64,000 bases of DNA from JAXHMB01 sp034521755 (GTDB taxonomy: Bacteria; Bacteroidota; Rhodothermia; Balneolales; Balneolaceae), in the NCBI GenBank assembly GCA_034521755.1, contig JAXHMB010000004.1, positions 372,001 through 436,000 on the forward strand. Direction: 5' to 3'. Made by a program: the position numbers and the translations under genes. The notes beneath the pieces were generated by a model. That model was not told the origin of the DNA. It did no database searches and saw only the letters and a list, made by a program, of their open reading frames with translations. Numbering within the stretch: position 1 is the first letter of the stretch; each line of letters begins with the position of its first letter. This document shows positions 24,859 to 34,330 of the stretch, piece after piece.

Positions 24859-26245
24859 ATGAAAAAACTAATACTGACATATTCATTTTTGTTAATCGCT
24901 AGTTCCCTTTTTGCACAAGACATTACCGGGCAGTGGAACGGTGTCTTAAACGTTATGGGCAGCCAGCTGGAACTGGTGTTCCATATCGAAGAAACCGATA
25001 ACGGTTACTCAGCTACCTTCGACAGTCCGGACCAGGGAGCCATGGGTATTCCGTTTTCGTCGGCTTCTTTTAGTGATGATACGCTAAGGCTTGCAGCCTC
25101 CAATATTTCTGCCACTTATAAAGGCGTGCTTAAAGCTGATTCTCTTATAGGTACCTGGAGTCAGGGTGGGCAGTCATTCCCGCTAAATATGTCGCGTAAT
25201 GAGGTTAAAAAAGAAGAGCCCAAACGTCCTCAAGAGCCTGAAAAACCATATCCGTATTACGAGGAAGAAGTCACTTTTAAAAATGAAAAGGATTCACTTA
25301 CCCTTGCCGGTACACTAACCATTCCAGAAAAGACGGGTTCTTATCCGGCTGTAATCTTAATCTCCGGCAGCGGTGCCCAAAACAGAAATGAAGAAATTTT
25401 GGGCCACAAACCTTTTTTGGTGCTTGCTGATCATTTGACCAGAAATGGTATTGCCGTACTTCGTTATGATGACCGGGGTACGGCTGAGTCAACCGGCGAC
25501 CACAGTACAGCCACTTCCAAAGATTTTGCCCAAGATGTAATAAGCGCTATAGAATACTTACAAAGCCGGGAAGAAATTGACAGCGATAATATTGGACTGG
25601 TAGGCCACAGTGAAGGCGGACTAATTGCCCCAATGGTAGCTAATGATACCGATGATGTAGCGTTTATTGTGATGTTGGCAGGACCCGGAGTTCCCGGAAA
25701 AGAAATATCGTTGATGCAGGCTCGCACCTTGCAAGAGTGTTGAAGTTGAGGACAAAGAAGCCTTTAACCGGTTTTCCGAAAAAGCCATAGAGATTGCCTC
25801 TTCAGATAAAGATCTCGCTGTTCTGAAGGAGGAACTTACCGAACATTATCAGAACTCCAGGGAATATTTTGATAAGATGCTCCCAGAAGGTACCAATGTT
25901 GACTCCTTTATAACTCAACAGGTAGAAGCATCACTGCGACCCTGGACTCGATTTTTTTATACCCATGACCCTGCCAAGGAATTGAGAAAACTTACTATTC
26001 CGGTGTTATCACTTATTGGAACCAATGATGTTCAGGTGCCGGCGGCAATGAATCACCCGCCTATACGTACAGCTTTGGAAAAGGCAGGTAATGAAAATTA
26101 TACGATCAAAGAATTGGAAGGACTCAACCATTTATTCCAGGAAAGCAAAACGGGCTCCTTGCAGGAATATGCCCAAATAGAACAGACCTTTTCTCCCATA
26201 GCACTGAGAGAAATCAGCACCTGGATAAACAAGCAGGTGAAGTAA
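24859..26245 (+). pseudogene. exported alpha/beta hydrolase, frameshifted
   Basis: Signal peptide LLIASSLFAQ, then a beta-rich domain (about 20-110, ITGQWNGVLNVMGSQLELVF), a linker, and an alpha/beta hydrolase with SGSGAQNRNEEILGHKPF, LRYDDRGTAESTGDHS and the nucleophile elbow VGHSEGGLIAPM. The first frame ends at TGA 25741; the continuing frame resumes SVEVEDKEAFNRFSEKAIEI and carries the acid region LSLIGTNDVQVPA and the His in ELEGLNHLFQES. One extra base near 25733-25740 (or two missing) explains the break. Full length is about 460 residues. Related proteins are S9/S33-like esterases or peptidases of the periplasm. Confidence 0.85.
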
Positions 26246-26388
26246 TATCCACTGCCAAGCCTGATCGTTGTTTGCCGAGGGTAGACTAGGGTTTATATTC
26301 AAAAACTTCCCCTATAGAAATAATTTGCCAATCTTTAGGGTTCTGTTAACTTGTGGAGGCTTTAATTTAGCAAAGTAGAGTTCGGGCT

Positions 26389-27876
26389 ATGGTTTTTGAT
26401 TTTATTCGATTCCAATTTCTAAAAGCAGTTCGCAGCGTTTCTTTAGCAAGAAACCTGGTGGCAGGTCTTTTTCTGCTCATTTTCGGATTCATGATCTTAA
26501 GCTCCCTTTCTCTTACGGCTTTTGCACTACCATACATCATAAGAGAAGTTATAGGGGAAGAGAAGGTGATCTCTTTCCTCAACTCTTACCTGTTTTTTTT
26601 CTTTGCTATTGAAATTTTATATCGCTTTTTCCCGCAGAAACTTCCAGTCATAGAACTTGAAAACTTTCTGCACCTGCCTATCAGGAAGTCGAAAATCATC
26701 CATTTTATTTTAGGCCGATCTTTTGTTTCTATCACCACGCTTACCCCTTTTCTGATTTTTCTTCCATTCACTTTTATGGAGGTACGTCCGGCATACGGGG
26801 CAGCCGGAGCCTTCTATTGGTTTGGAACTGTTACAGCAATAAGCTGGACTCTACATTGGGTTATGCTCTGGTACAAACACCGCTTTGGTGATAACCTTAC
26901 TGGTATCGTATCCATTTTTGCTATAACTTTTGCTGCTACAGGTTCAGCCTATTATGGATGGTTTAATTTAGGCTCTTTGGCAGCACCTTTTTTTGACACT
27001 GCGCTTTCTAGTCCGCTGCCAATTATTATAACTGCGGGCCTTCTTGTTATAAGTTATCGCCTGGCATTTAGCTTCTATAAAAAGAATGCCTACATCGAAG
27101 AACTTGAATCTGAAAAGAATACTAGATACAGCAACAGGTCAATGGGATTTCTCTCCAGATTCGGGCTGACAGGAGAAATGGCAGATATAGAATGGCGCCT
27201 TATTTTAAGGCATAAGAAAAGTAAAAGTTACCTGGTCATTTCTTTCCTTTTCTTATTTTATGGACTTTACTTTTACACTGATCCCACCTTTCAGACTGAA
27301 ACAGGATTTTCATACTTCTATATTTTTGTGGGCATTTTTGTTACCGGCATCTTTATTGTTCAGTATGGTCAGCTTTTTTTAAGCTGGAATTCTGCGAGCT
27401 TTGATTTTTACCTTTGTCGCGAAAATGGATTGCGTTCTCTTATCAAGGGCAAATATCTGCTCTTTTTAGTGGTTTCACTCTTATGCTTTCTGCTTTCAGC
27501 GCCATATGCCTATTTTGGGTGGGATATTTTGTTTGTCCATACTGCCACCTTCTTATTCAACATGGGGGTATCCATTCACATTATAAGCTATATTGCCCTG
27601 TGGCAGCCCAAGCCCATGGATTTAGACAAAGGAGCATTCTTTAATTATGAAGGGGTGGGGCTTGCTCAATTTTTAATGGGGATTCCTGTTTTTGTAATTC
27701 CCTACGCAATTTTTGTGCCTGCAGCAATTCTGGTAAATGACTATTTTGGCCTTTTTGTGTTGGGAGCCATAGGATCACTCGGCATCGTATTTCATGAAAA
27801 ACTAATTGGGATAAGTGTAAAAAAACTCATCAGAAACCGTCATAAAATTTCATCCTCATTCAGGCAAGAAATATGA
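26389..27876 (+). CDS. DUF5687 ABC-transporter permease
   Basis: 495 residues with about ten or eleven membrane helices. The opening FIRFQFLKAVRSVSLARNLV and the cytoplasmic loop ELENFLHLPIRKSKIIHFIL match DUF5687, the permease component of a Bacteroidota-type ABC system. Its stop overlaps the ATP-binding gene by four bases (ATGA), so the two are translationally coupled. Expected export or lipid-related transport; substrate unknown. ATG 26389 is the first possible start. Confidence 0.85.
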   Translation: MVFDFIRFQFLKAVRSVSLARNLVAGLFLLIFGFMILSSLSLTAFALPYIIREVIGEEKVISFLNSYLFFFFAIEILYRFFPQKLPVIELENFLHLPIRKSKIIHFILGRSFVSITTLTPFLIFLPFTFMEVRPAYGAAGAFYWFGTVTAISWTLHWVMLWYKHRFGDNLTGIVSIFAITFAATGSAYYGWFNLGSLAAPFFDTALSSPLPIIITAGLLVISYRLAFSFYKKNAYIEELESEKNTRYSNRSMGFLSRFGLTGEMADIEWRLILRHKKSKSYLVISFLFLFYGLYFYTDPTFQTETGFSYFYIFVGIFVTGIFIVQYGQLFLSWNSASFDFYLCRENGLRSLIKGKYLLFLVVSLLCFLLSAPYAYFGWDILFVHTATFLFNMGVSIHIISYIALWQPKPMDLDKGAFFNYEGVGLAQFLMGIPVFVIPYAIFVPAAILVNDYFGLFVLGAIGSLGIVFHEKLIGISVKKLIRNRHKISSSFRQEI

Positions 27877-28571
27877 TTAAGATTGAATCACTGATAAAAA
27901 AATACGGAGCTGACTTTTCCCTCAACATCCCCAATCTTGCTATCCCATCCAGCGAGTGTTTTGGACTGGTAGGTAATAATGGTGCCGGAAAAACCACTCT
28001 TTTTCGCATCATACTAGACTTGGTAAGGCCCAATGGTGGCAGTGTTTATATTAATGGCTCTGACGTCAGCCGCGATGAAAGCTGGAAACGTATTGTTGGC
28101 TCATACCTTGATGAGCATATGCTGTTATCATACCTGACGCCAACCGAATATTTTGAGGCCCTTCGTAAAATTTATGGCATGTCAAAACAAGATCTGGATA
28201 TATATACAGAAAGATTTCGCGAATTTTTCAACAATGAAATCCTTGACAAAAAGAAATATATCCGCGATCTCTCGAAAGGAAACATTAAAAAGGTAGGCAT
28301 TGCAGCTGCCCTGATGGGTGATCCCGAAATTGTGCTGCTTGATGAACCTTTTGAAAATCTTGATCCAAGTTCCCAAAGTCGGCTTAAAAAGCTTATCATT
28401 AATGAACGACAGCAAAACAAGACGACTTTCTTGATTTCAAGTCACGATCTTACTCACGTAACTGATATCTGTAATCGTATTGTACTGCTGGAAAAAGGAT
28501 CTATTATCCGTGATTTGAAAGACGACAAAGAAACCATGGCCAGCGCCTTAAATGATTATTTTGAACGATAA
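27873..28571 (+). CDS. ABC transporter ATP-binding protein
   Basis: 232 residues with all ABC-ATPase motifs: Walker A LVGNNGAGKTTLF, Q-loop region YLDEHMLLSYLTPTEY, signature DLSKGNIKKVGIAAALMG (LSKGN replaces the canonical LSGGQ), Walker B EIVLLDEPFENLDP and switch ISSHDLTHV. It energises the DUF5687 permease encoded by the overlapping upstream gene. The C-terminal arm is short. A single ATPase gene suggests a homodimer. Confidence 0.92.
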   Translation: MIKIESLIKKYGADFSLNIPNLAIPSSECFGLVGNNGAGKTTLFRIILDLVRPNGGSVYINGSDVSRDESWKRIVGSYLDEHMLLSYLTPTEYFEALRKIYGMSKQDLDIYTERFREFFNNEILDKKKYIRDLSKGNIKKVGIAAALMGDPEIVLLDEPFENLDPSSQSRLKKLIINERQQNKTTFLISSHDLTHVTDICNRIVLLEKGSIIRDLKDDKETMASALNDYFER

Positions 28572-28581
28572 CTGATATAGA

Positions 28582-29067
28582 ATGACTCTCTTAACAAATA
28601 CATACTATAAGTCAGTATTTTGGGCTCCGATCGTGATTCCAAGTCTGGTATTTGTTATCTCCCTGCTGATGGGTGACCCGGGTTTTCAAAATACCGGAGG
28701 CTCGCTGGCTAATCAGGCTGCATTTTTAATTTTCTCTCTTCAGGTAGCAGGGATACCTTACCTGCTGTTTCTGGTTGCTTCTCACTTTTTGCTCAAAAAA
28801 GACTTTATAAAAGGCCTAAAGCAATACAGCTTTATTGCACCTCTCATATTCATCCCCATCCTTATGATAGGCTATTGGATTACTACCTACCTTTATGCCT
28901 TGTTGGTTGGTGATTCCAGCTGGATTATACCATTCAGCGATATCATTGCTACAATGGGTCTTTTTAGCATATATGTAATGGTAGTGGGCTATACCTATGT
29001 ACTGCTGGCTTTTTTAGGCTACCATCTTTTAAAGTTGGCAGGGCTTGTCATTGATGACGAAACATAA
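28582..29067 (+). CDS. hypothetical four-helix membrane protein of the ABC operon
   Basis: 161 residues with four or five hydrophobic helices (about 13-31, 47-68, 81-103, 118-150). Ten bases after the ATPase stop, same strand, so part of the permease-ATPase operon. The helical arrangement is loosely like Yip1-type proteins but I cannot assign a family. It may be an accessory subunit of the DUF5687 exporter. Confidence 0.6.
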   Translation: MTLLTNTYYKSVFWAPIVIPSLVFVISLLMGDPGFQNTGGSLANQAAFLIFSLQVAGIPYLLFLVASHFLLKKDFIKGLKQYSFIAPLIFIPILMIGYWITTYLYALLVGDSSWIIPFSDIIATMGLFSIYVMVVGYTYVLLAFLGYHLLKLAGLVIDDET

Positions 29068-29204
29068 CTATCAAGAGCTACTCTTCCGCAGATAAATATT
29101 CCCGCTGATGGACTCCAGCCTGACGCTTGATCCCTCAAACGCGCCTTAATTTTATATCCTAAAAAACGGTTCCTTTTCTAGATAAGAGTTGAAATAAGTT
29201 TAGA

Positions 29205-29912
29205 TCAAGAAATGGGGTCAATCTTATCCATAAAATCCTGCTTGTAGTGCCGACCGATAGGGATATTTTTTGATCCAATCATAATCTGGTTGCCCGCTAT
29301 CTTATTAATATGTGCAATATTTACAATATAGGATTTGTGGGCACGGGCGAACTCGTCATTGGGCAACATCTTTATCCAGTGTTTAAGAGTCTGCAAAAGC
29401 ATCAGATTTTTATCTTCGAGTACAATTTTAATATAGTCTTTGTCCGATTCTATGTAATAAATCTTATCGAAGTCTACCCTGTGAAGGGTTTTGTCCACTT
29501 TTACAAACGCGTATCGCTGGGAGGAAACAAGTTCAGACCGCTCTTTCGATTGTATTTCTTTTTCTTCTTTCAGTTTTGAAAGGGCTTTTAAAAATCGCTC
29601 AAAAGAAAACGGCTTTAGCAGGTAGTCGACTACGTCCAGCTCAAATCCTTCATGGGCGTAGTCCGGATAAGCTGTTGTTATGATAACTTTAGGTGGATGA
29701 TTTAGAGATCGCAGGAAGTTAAGGCCTGAAATTTTAGGCAGGTTGATATCCAAAAACAGGAGGTCTATATCCTTAGACTGCAAGGTCTCCATTGACTCAA
29801 CCGGACTCTTGAACGCTGCCTTCAACTCAAGATAGGGAACATCGTTAATATACTTCTTAAGCACCCGCTGAGCCGGCAGCTCATCTTCAATGATTAAGCA
29901 TTTCAGGTTCAT
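29205..29912 (-). CDS. LytTR-family response regulator
   Basis: 235 residues. Receiver domain (1-120) with acidic pocket IEDE and phospho-acceptor Asp55 in LLFLDINLPKISG, then a LytTR DNA-binding domain (about 135-232): RYAFVKVDKTLHRVDFDKIY, then YIESDKDYIKIVLEDKNLML and AHKSYIVNIAHINKIAGNQI. LytTR domains bind paired 9-bp direct repeats. The start overlaps the sensor-kinase gene by 26 bases, so the two are coupled. It converges with the DUF5687 ABC operon, a likely target given position. Confidence 0.92.
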   Translation of the reverse strand: MNLKCLIIEDELPAQRVLKKYINDVPYLELKAAFKSPVESMETLQSKDIDLLFLDINLPKISGLNFLRSLNHPPKVIITTAYPDYAHEGFELDVVDYLLKPFSFERFLKALSKLKEEKEIQSKERSELVSSQRYAFVKVDKTLHRVDFDKIYYIESDKDYIKIVLEDKNLMLLQTLKHWIKMLPNDEFARAHKSYIVNIAHINKIAGNQIMIGSKNIPIGRHYKQDFMDKIDPIS

Positions 29913-30957
29913 GCACTGTAAGATCTAAATTGAGTTTAACATGGAAATAGTTTTCATCTTTAGATATCTCCAAATCATGCTTGCCTTCGTAAAGCAATTG
30001 TAAACGTTTTCGCACATTTTTTAAACCAATTCCCGTTTCCCGCTCATTGGTACCAATCGGATCGGGGCCATCACTTTCAGAAAAGGTGTTTTTTGATTCA
30101 AAATACAGCCTGCCATCCTTAATCTTCAGGCTGAAACCAATATAAATATCATCCACTTCAGAGCGCATACTATGCTTAAAACTATTTTCTACAAAGGCTA
30201 CCAGCAGCAAGGGTGCAATTTTATAATTTTGAGGATTTCCGTCTATCTCAAGGCTTACTTCCCCTCGTTCTTCCAGGCGCAATTTTTGTAGCTCAATAAA
30301 ATCTTTTAGATAGCTGATTTCCTTTTCAAGCGAGACAAACTGACTTTCTCCTTCATTCAGCATATACCGCATAATCTCAGATAGTTTTAGCAGCATATCC
30401 GGCACTTTTTCAGACTTCTCCAATGAATAGGAATAAATAGTATTTAAGTTATTGAATAATACATGCGGATTAATCTGAGATTTTAAAAATTTCAGCTCAC
30501 TTTCAATCTTCTCCTTCTCAAGTTCATTAATTTGCTTTTGTTTCTGCTGGTAATCCCAGATAAGCTTAAAAGTGCTGAAAATGATGAGGACAAAGCCAAC
30601 TTTGTAAGCAGACCATTGTAATCCCCGAATGGTCAGCTCTGCTCCACGTGTATCAGGAAAAAATAAGTATTCAAGTGCTACTTCTTCAAAAATCGCTCCG
30701 CTTGCAACCGTTACGAGTATAAGTACAGAGTACAATACATATTTGCTTTTATGTAAAAATCGCGGGATAAGAATAAAGTTATTCAGTAGTACCAAAAACA
30801 GATAGCTTGCTTTTATAGCAAACTCAGAGAGAGTTAAATTATAACCATAGCGTTCGGGCACTGTCAGATAGGGTAAAAACAAATACACGATCCACAACAG
30901 GATGGTGAGCTTAACCTCAAGATTAAAAAATAGAAGTGGTTGCTGTTTTGTAGTCAT
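29887..30957 (-). CDS. LytS/YehU-type sensor histidine kinase
   Basis: 356 residues. Four hydrophobic helices in residues about 8-125, then a coiled linker (QQKQKQINELEKEKIESELK) and the His_kinase domain with FLKSQINPHVLFNNLNTIYS; the predicted phosphoryl acceptor is the His in NPH. The HATPase region has LLLVAFVENSFKHSM and ETGIGLKNVRKRLQLLY. The short sensory module has no periplasmic domain, so it probably senses inside the membrane. It is the partner of the overlapping LytTR regulator. Confidence 0.92.
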   Translation of the reverse strand: MTTKQQPLLFFNLEVKLTILLWIVYLFLPYLTVPERYGYNLTLSEFAIKASYLFLVLLNNFILIPRFLHKSKYVLYSVLILVTVASGAIFEEVALEYLFFPDTRGAELTIRGLQWSAYKVGFVLIIFSTFKLIWDYQQKQKQINELEKEKIESELKFLKSQINPHVLFNNLNTIYSYSLEKSEKVPDMLLKLSEIMRYMLNEGESQFVSLEKEISYLKDFIELQKLRLEERGEVSLEIDGNPQNYKIAPLLLVAFVENSFKHSMRSEVDDIYIGFSLKIKDGRLYFESKNTFSESDGPDPIGTNERETGIGLKNVRKRLQLLYEGKHDLEISKDENYFHVKLNLDLTVHEPEMLNH

Positions 30958-31080
30958 TTAATTATGCCCTATAGCAAAGTTATCACAATTAACGACCTTT
31001 GAAATGAGTATCCAACTTTTTACGACAAGTGTAAGCTCACTATCTATGAAAGACATCTAAAATCGGACAAACAGAGTTTC

Positions 31081-33717
31081 CTAATTTGCGGGCAACCAAT
31101 AGGTAAATTTGATAGCAAAAATATTATCTCCTGTTTGACCAAGAGCATCAACGAGGTCTCCAGGTTCAACAAATCGGTTTTGATCAGAGGACATACTTCT
31201 GTTCTGTTGCCATACCAGAAAAAACGTACTTCCCGGTCGCCATTGATAACGCAGCACCAAACTGCTTCGAAATGACTGCGTCAAGAAATCCGGGTCGGGT
31301 ACATCAAAAACATCGGCTCCATCCCTTACCGTGAAGCTTTCTCCCTGATCGTTATCCAAAACCTCAAATCGGTTAAGGTCATAGCTGCCCGGTTCAGGTA
31401 GCTGTCCCGGCCTATAATAGTTGCCGGTTGCAACAAACGGCTCAGCATAAAGCTCAAGAGTAAAATCAGGAGAGAAAGCATAATTTATTCTGGTTTGTAA
31501 AGAAAGAGTAGACCGGTCAATGTTGGCAAAAATATATCGCTGACCAAAAGTATCTACTGGACCTCCGGAACGGGTCTCTATATATTGCCGAGTAATAGTT
31601 CTCCGTGAAATTCGTGGTCGTAATTGAAACTCCCATCGGCCACCGGTTCGTACCTCAATCGATGGATTTACACTGAAATTCCATCCTCCAAACTCATCTT
31701 GCTCATAATTTATAAAAACCCTTCCAAAAATATTAGAACTTCGATTTGTGAATAGTCCTCCCTGCAATCCATATTTTCTTGGTGATCCCATAAGCGGACC
31801 TCCTCTTGTTAATCTATCATCCAGTGTCCTTGGACTGAAACTTACATCTGAAAAAAACGTCCAGAAGTTTTTGAATTCAAGCCGGGGGCCAAACTCTAGT
31901 TTCGTTTCTCGACGTACCCCACCATAGTTCCACGACAAGTCTCCACTCAACTCAAATCTGTAAGACTGGTACCAGCTTCCGGGATTATTTTCTCTATAAG
32001 TCAATTCTAATCGTGAACTTATATCATCCGATCTAAATAAAATGCCCGTATCATTAAGTTCAAATCCGGGAGTCTTCGTGCTGGCACTTAACTCCCATAA
32101 CCAGTGCTTGCCAGAGTTCTTTGAAAACTCCAGGCTGCCCCGCATTCCGGTCATCGATGTTTGAGTAGAATCAATGGAGAGATAAGAAGCATCTGGACGC
32201 TGAAAGTAACGTGCACTGGATTGCTGATCCTTCAAAATTGATTCCGAAGAACCCTGCACATAACTAAAGCCGGCATCACCTGTAAATTCATAACGCCCTT
32301 CCAAGAAACGCAAGTTCCAGTCACCTCCTCCGGTTATTGCCGTTTTATTAAGCAATTTATCCAAATTTGATCCAGACTCCAGATTACGGTAAACCCCTGT
32401 TAAAATTATTCCTGCGGTGGAAGAACTTTCACCAAACTCCTGCTCGAGTCTTAATACGTTATAAGAAGTGAGAGGTTCTACTTTAACACTGCCGTTTTGA
32501 TTTAAAGATGAATCAAAAGTATCAGCCGTCTCTTTATTTGTAATGGCTGTCAGACCACCAATAGATAGTCCTCCAGGTGTTCGCCCCGTCACCTTTGCAG
32601 CTCCTAAAATAGATGTATTACTAATTTCTTCTGCGAAATCAACACTAGGATTCAATGAAGGAGCTGAACCAATTCGCCTGGAATAAAAGTAATTTTCAGG
32701 CCTTCCACCTCCACCACCCAACACATTAAATAGTTGTTGACCTTCAGTAAAGAATGGACGCTTTTCTTCAAAGAAGGTTTCAAAAGCAGATAGGTTTACC
32801 TGTGCGGGATCGGCTTCAACCTGACCAAAATCTGGGTTAATGGTGCCATCTAGTGTAAAGTTTGGGCCAAGCCCTACTTTTACATCACCTCCAACTCGTC
32901 CCGAGAACGAGGTTTTCTCTTCAAATGGATTTTGATCACTGGGATTACCCAAAATTTGGCTTTCACCGGCAACATAAGGTAAAAATTCAAGCCGGTTCGA
33001 CTGTGATATATCTTTTATACCAATAAGCCTTCCAAACCTTGAGGCCCAGCCTGTTTCATCTTGGGGAATCATGACCCAAAAAGCATCTTCATTCTTGTGG
33101 GGCAAATAACGATTGATATTTATTCCCCAAGTCTGTTTTTCTAGGTTCTTGAACCGCAACTGTGAAAACGGAATTCGTATTTCTGCTGTCCACCCCAGCG
33201 AATCTATGTTTGTTGATGCTGTCCATACCGGATTATAGGAATAGTCTCTGGTACGAAAATTCATTTCATCCTGCGGTTGAAAGTAGTCGGCTCGAACTCC
33301 CGATACCGAGACTGAAAAACTGCGTGCTGTCCTTCGGTCATAATAAGTATCAAGAGAAATCGTTATTCGCTCGGCATTACCCTGATTATCTCGTCTGCCA
33401 AGCTGCTGTTGCATTTTAGACGGAGCCTGGCTGTACATCCGCGCGCCGATATACAGAGCTTCATCATCGTAGACAAAAGCCACTTCCGTTCGCTCTGTAG
33501 CATCAACACCTTCATTCGGCTCTCTCTGTACAAATCTAGATGCAAACTCCACTCGTTTCCAGATGTCTTCCTCTAATCTACCATCCAGTTGTACTGTTCC
33601 GGATTTTAGTTGCGTTGCAGAAACGCTCCGTTCCGAAGATTGGGAATAAGCTAATCCAAAAGTGCTAAAGCACAGTAATAAAAGGGGAGCAATTACTTTT
33701 TGTAACGTTGTCTGCAA
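31081..33717 (-). CDS. DUF5916 outer-membrane beta-barrel protein with CBM9-like domain
   Basis: 878 residues. Signal peptide to about residue 27; residues about 35-225 are a CBM9-like domain (LEEDIWKRVEFASRFVQREP, TEVAFVYDDEALYIGARMY, GWTAEIRIPFSQLRF), and the rest is a barrel of alternating hydrophobic and charged strands with glycine-rich turns, ending in FTYWLPAN. Such proteins sit in the outer membrane; carbohydrate recognition is inferred from the N-terminal domain. The motif FFTEGQQLFNV is typical of DUF5916. No TonB plug domain is present. Divergent context: the LytS kinase gene lies downstream on the same strand, 120 bases away. Confidence 0.85.
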   Translation of the reverse strand: MQTTLQKVIAPLLLLCFSTFGLAYSQSSERSVSATQLKSGTVQLDGRLEEDIWKRVEFASRFVQREPNEGVDATERTEVAFVYDDEALYIGARMYSQAPSKMQQQLGRRDNQGNAERITISLDTYYDRRTARSFSVSVSGVRADYFQPQDEMNFRTRDYSYNPVWTASTNIDSLGWTAEIRIPFSQLRFKNLEKQTWGININRYLPHKNEDAFWVMIPQDETGWASRFGRLIGIKDISQSNRLEFLPYVAGESQILGNPSDQNPFEEKTSFSGRVGGDVKVGLGPNFTLDGTINPDFGQVEADPAQVNLSAFETFFEEKRPFFTEGQQLFNVLGGGGGRPENYFYSRRIGSAPSLNPSVDFAEEISNTSILGAAKVTGRTPGGLSIGGLTAITNKETADTFDSSLNQNGSVKVEPLTSYNVLRLEQEFGESSSTAGIILTGVYRNLESGSNLDKLLNKTAITGGGDWNLRFLEGRYEFTGDAGFSYVQGSSESILKDQQSSARYFQRPDASYLSIDSTQTSMTGMRGSLEFSKNSGKHWLWELSASTKTPGFELNDTGILFRSDDISSRLELTYRENNPGSWYQSYRFELSGDLSWNYGGVRRETKLEFGPRLEFKNFWTFFSDVSFSPRTLDDRLTRGGPLMGSPRKYGLQGGLFTNRSSNIFGRVFINYEQDEFGGWNFSVNPSIEVRTGGRWEFQLRPRISRRTITRQYIETRSGGPVDTFGQRYIFANIDRSTLSLQTRINYAFSPDFTLELYAEPFVATGNYYRPGQLPEPGSYDLNRFEVLDNDQGESFTVRDGADVFDVPDPDFLTQSFRSSLVLRYQWRPGSTFFLVWQQNRSMSSDQNRFVEPGDLVDALGQTGDNIFAIKFTYWLPAN

Positions 33718-33832
33718 AACTTAAAATCTTATTTATAAGGAGCCTGAACTTAAGGGATCAAACGGAATTTTGAGGGGTGAAAATTCCAACAAAACGTAAA
33801 ATGATATTAACAATGCAAAGGTTACAAAAATA

Positions 33833-33860
33833 ATAAAGGCCCCATGGTGAGGGCCTTTAT
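33833..33860 (-). terminator. terminator downstream of the small DoxX gene
   Basis: ATAAAGGCCC (33833-33842) pairs perfectly with GGGCCTTTAT (33851-33860) around an 8-base loop; on the minus strand a T-rich tract follows. It lies 23 bases after the DoxX stop. Confidence 0.75.
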
Positions 33861-33882
33861 AAAAATGCACTTTACTAAAATA

Positions 33883-34266
33883 TTACTCAGGTATTACCTC
33901 AGTCTCAGACTTGTAATTGCCGCCAAGCACCCAGGCACCACCTGCAAGGGCAAGATCTTTTAGCATATTACTCATTGATGCAGCATCTTCTCCACCACTT
34001 TCAATAACCCCCGGCAAGTGAATAGAAAGGGCAAAGATCACAAGCATAGCTCCAAGCAAAACACAGGCTAACTTGGTTTTCTTTTCAATCAATATGCTAA
34101 TTGAGGCGGCAAGCAATGCCAGTCCGGTTAGATAGATCCAAAACACCCCACCCGGAATGGGTACCATCCCTGCCATTTGGCTTGCATTCATAAAGTGAAA
34201 TAAACCAAAAAGTGCAAAAGGAAGAGCATATAGTATTCGTCCTACTTTATCTGTCAATACATTCAT
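33883..34266 (-). CDS. small DoxX-like membrane protein
   Basis: 127 residues with four membrane helices. VGRILYALPFALFGLFHFM and ASQMAGMVPIPGGVFWIYLT are the DoxX entry, then LALLAASISILIEKKTKLAC. The C-terminus is polar and extended. It is preceded by about 60 AT-rich bases after the decarboxylase gene on the same strand, and followed by its own terminator, so it could end that transcript. Role unknown beyond DoxX membership; shorter than the DoxX protein at 19380-19850. Confidence 0.75.
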   Translation of the reverse strand: MNVLTDKVGRILYALPFALFGLFHFMNASQMAGMVPIPGGVFWIYLTGLALLAASISILIEKKTKLACVLLGAMLVIFALSIHLPGVIESGGEDAASMSNMLKDLALAGGAWVLGGNYKSETEVIPE

Positions 34267-34330
34267 AATTATCCCCGTATTTAATTAAATAGTTAAGAAC
34301 TAGTATAATATAGTTAAATACAGTTTAATG

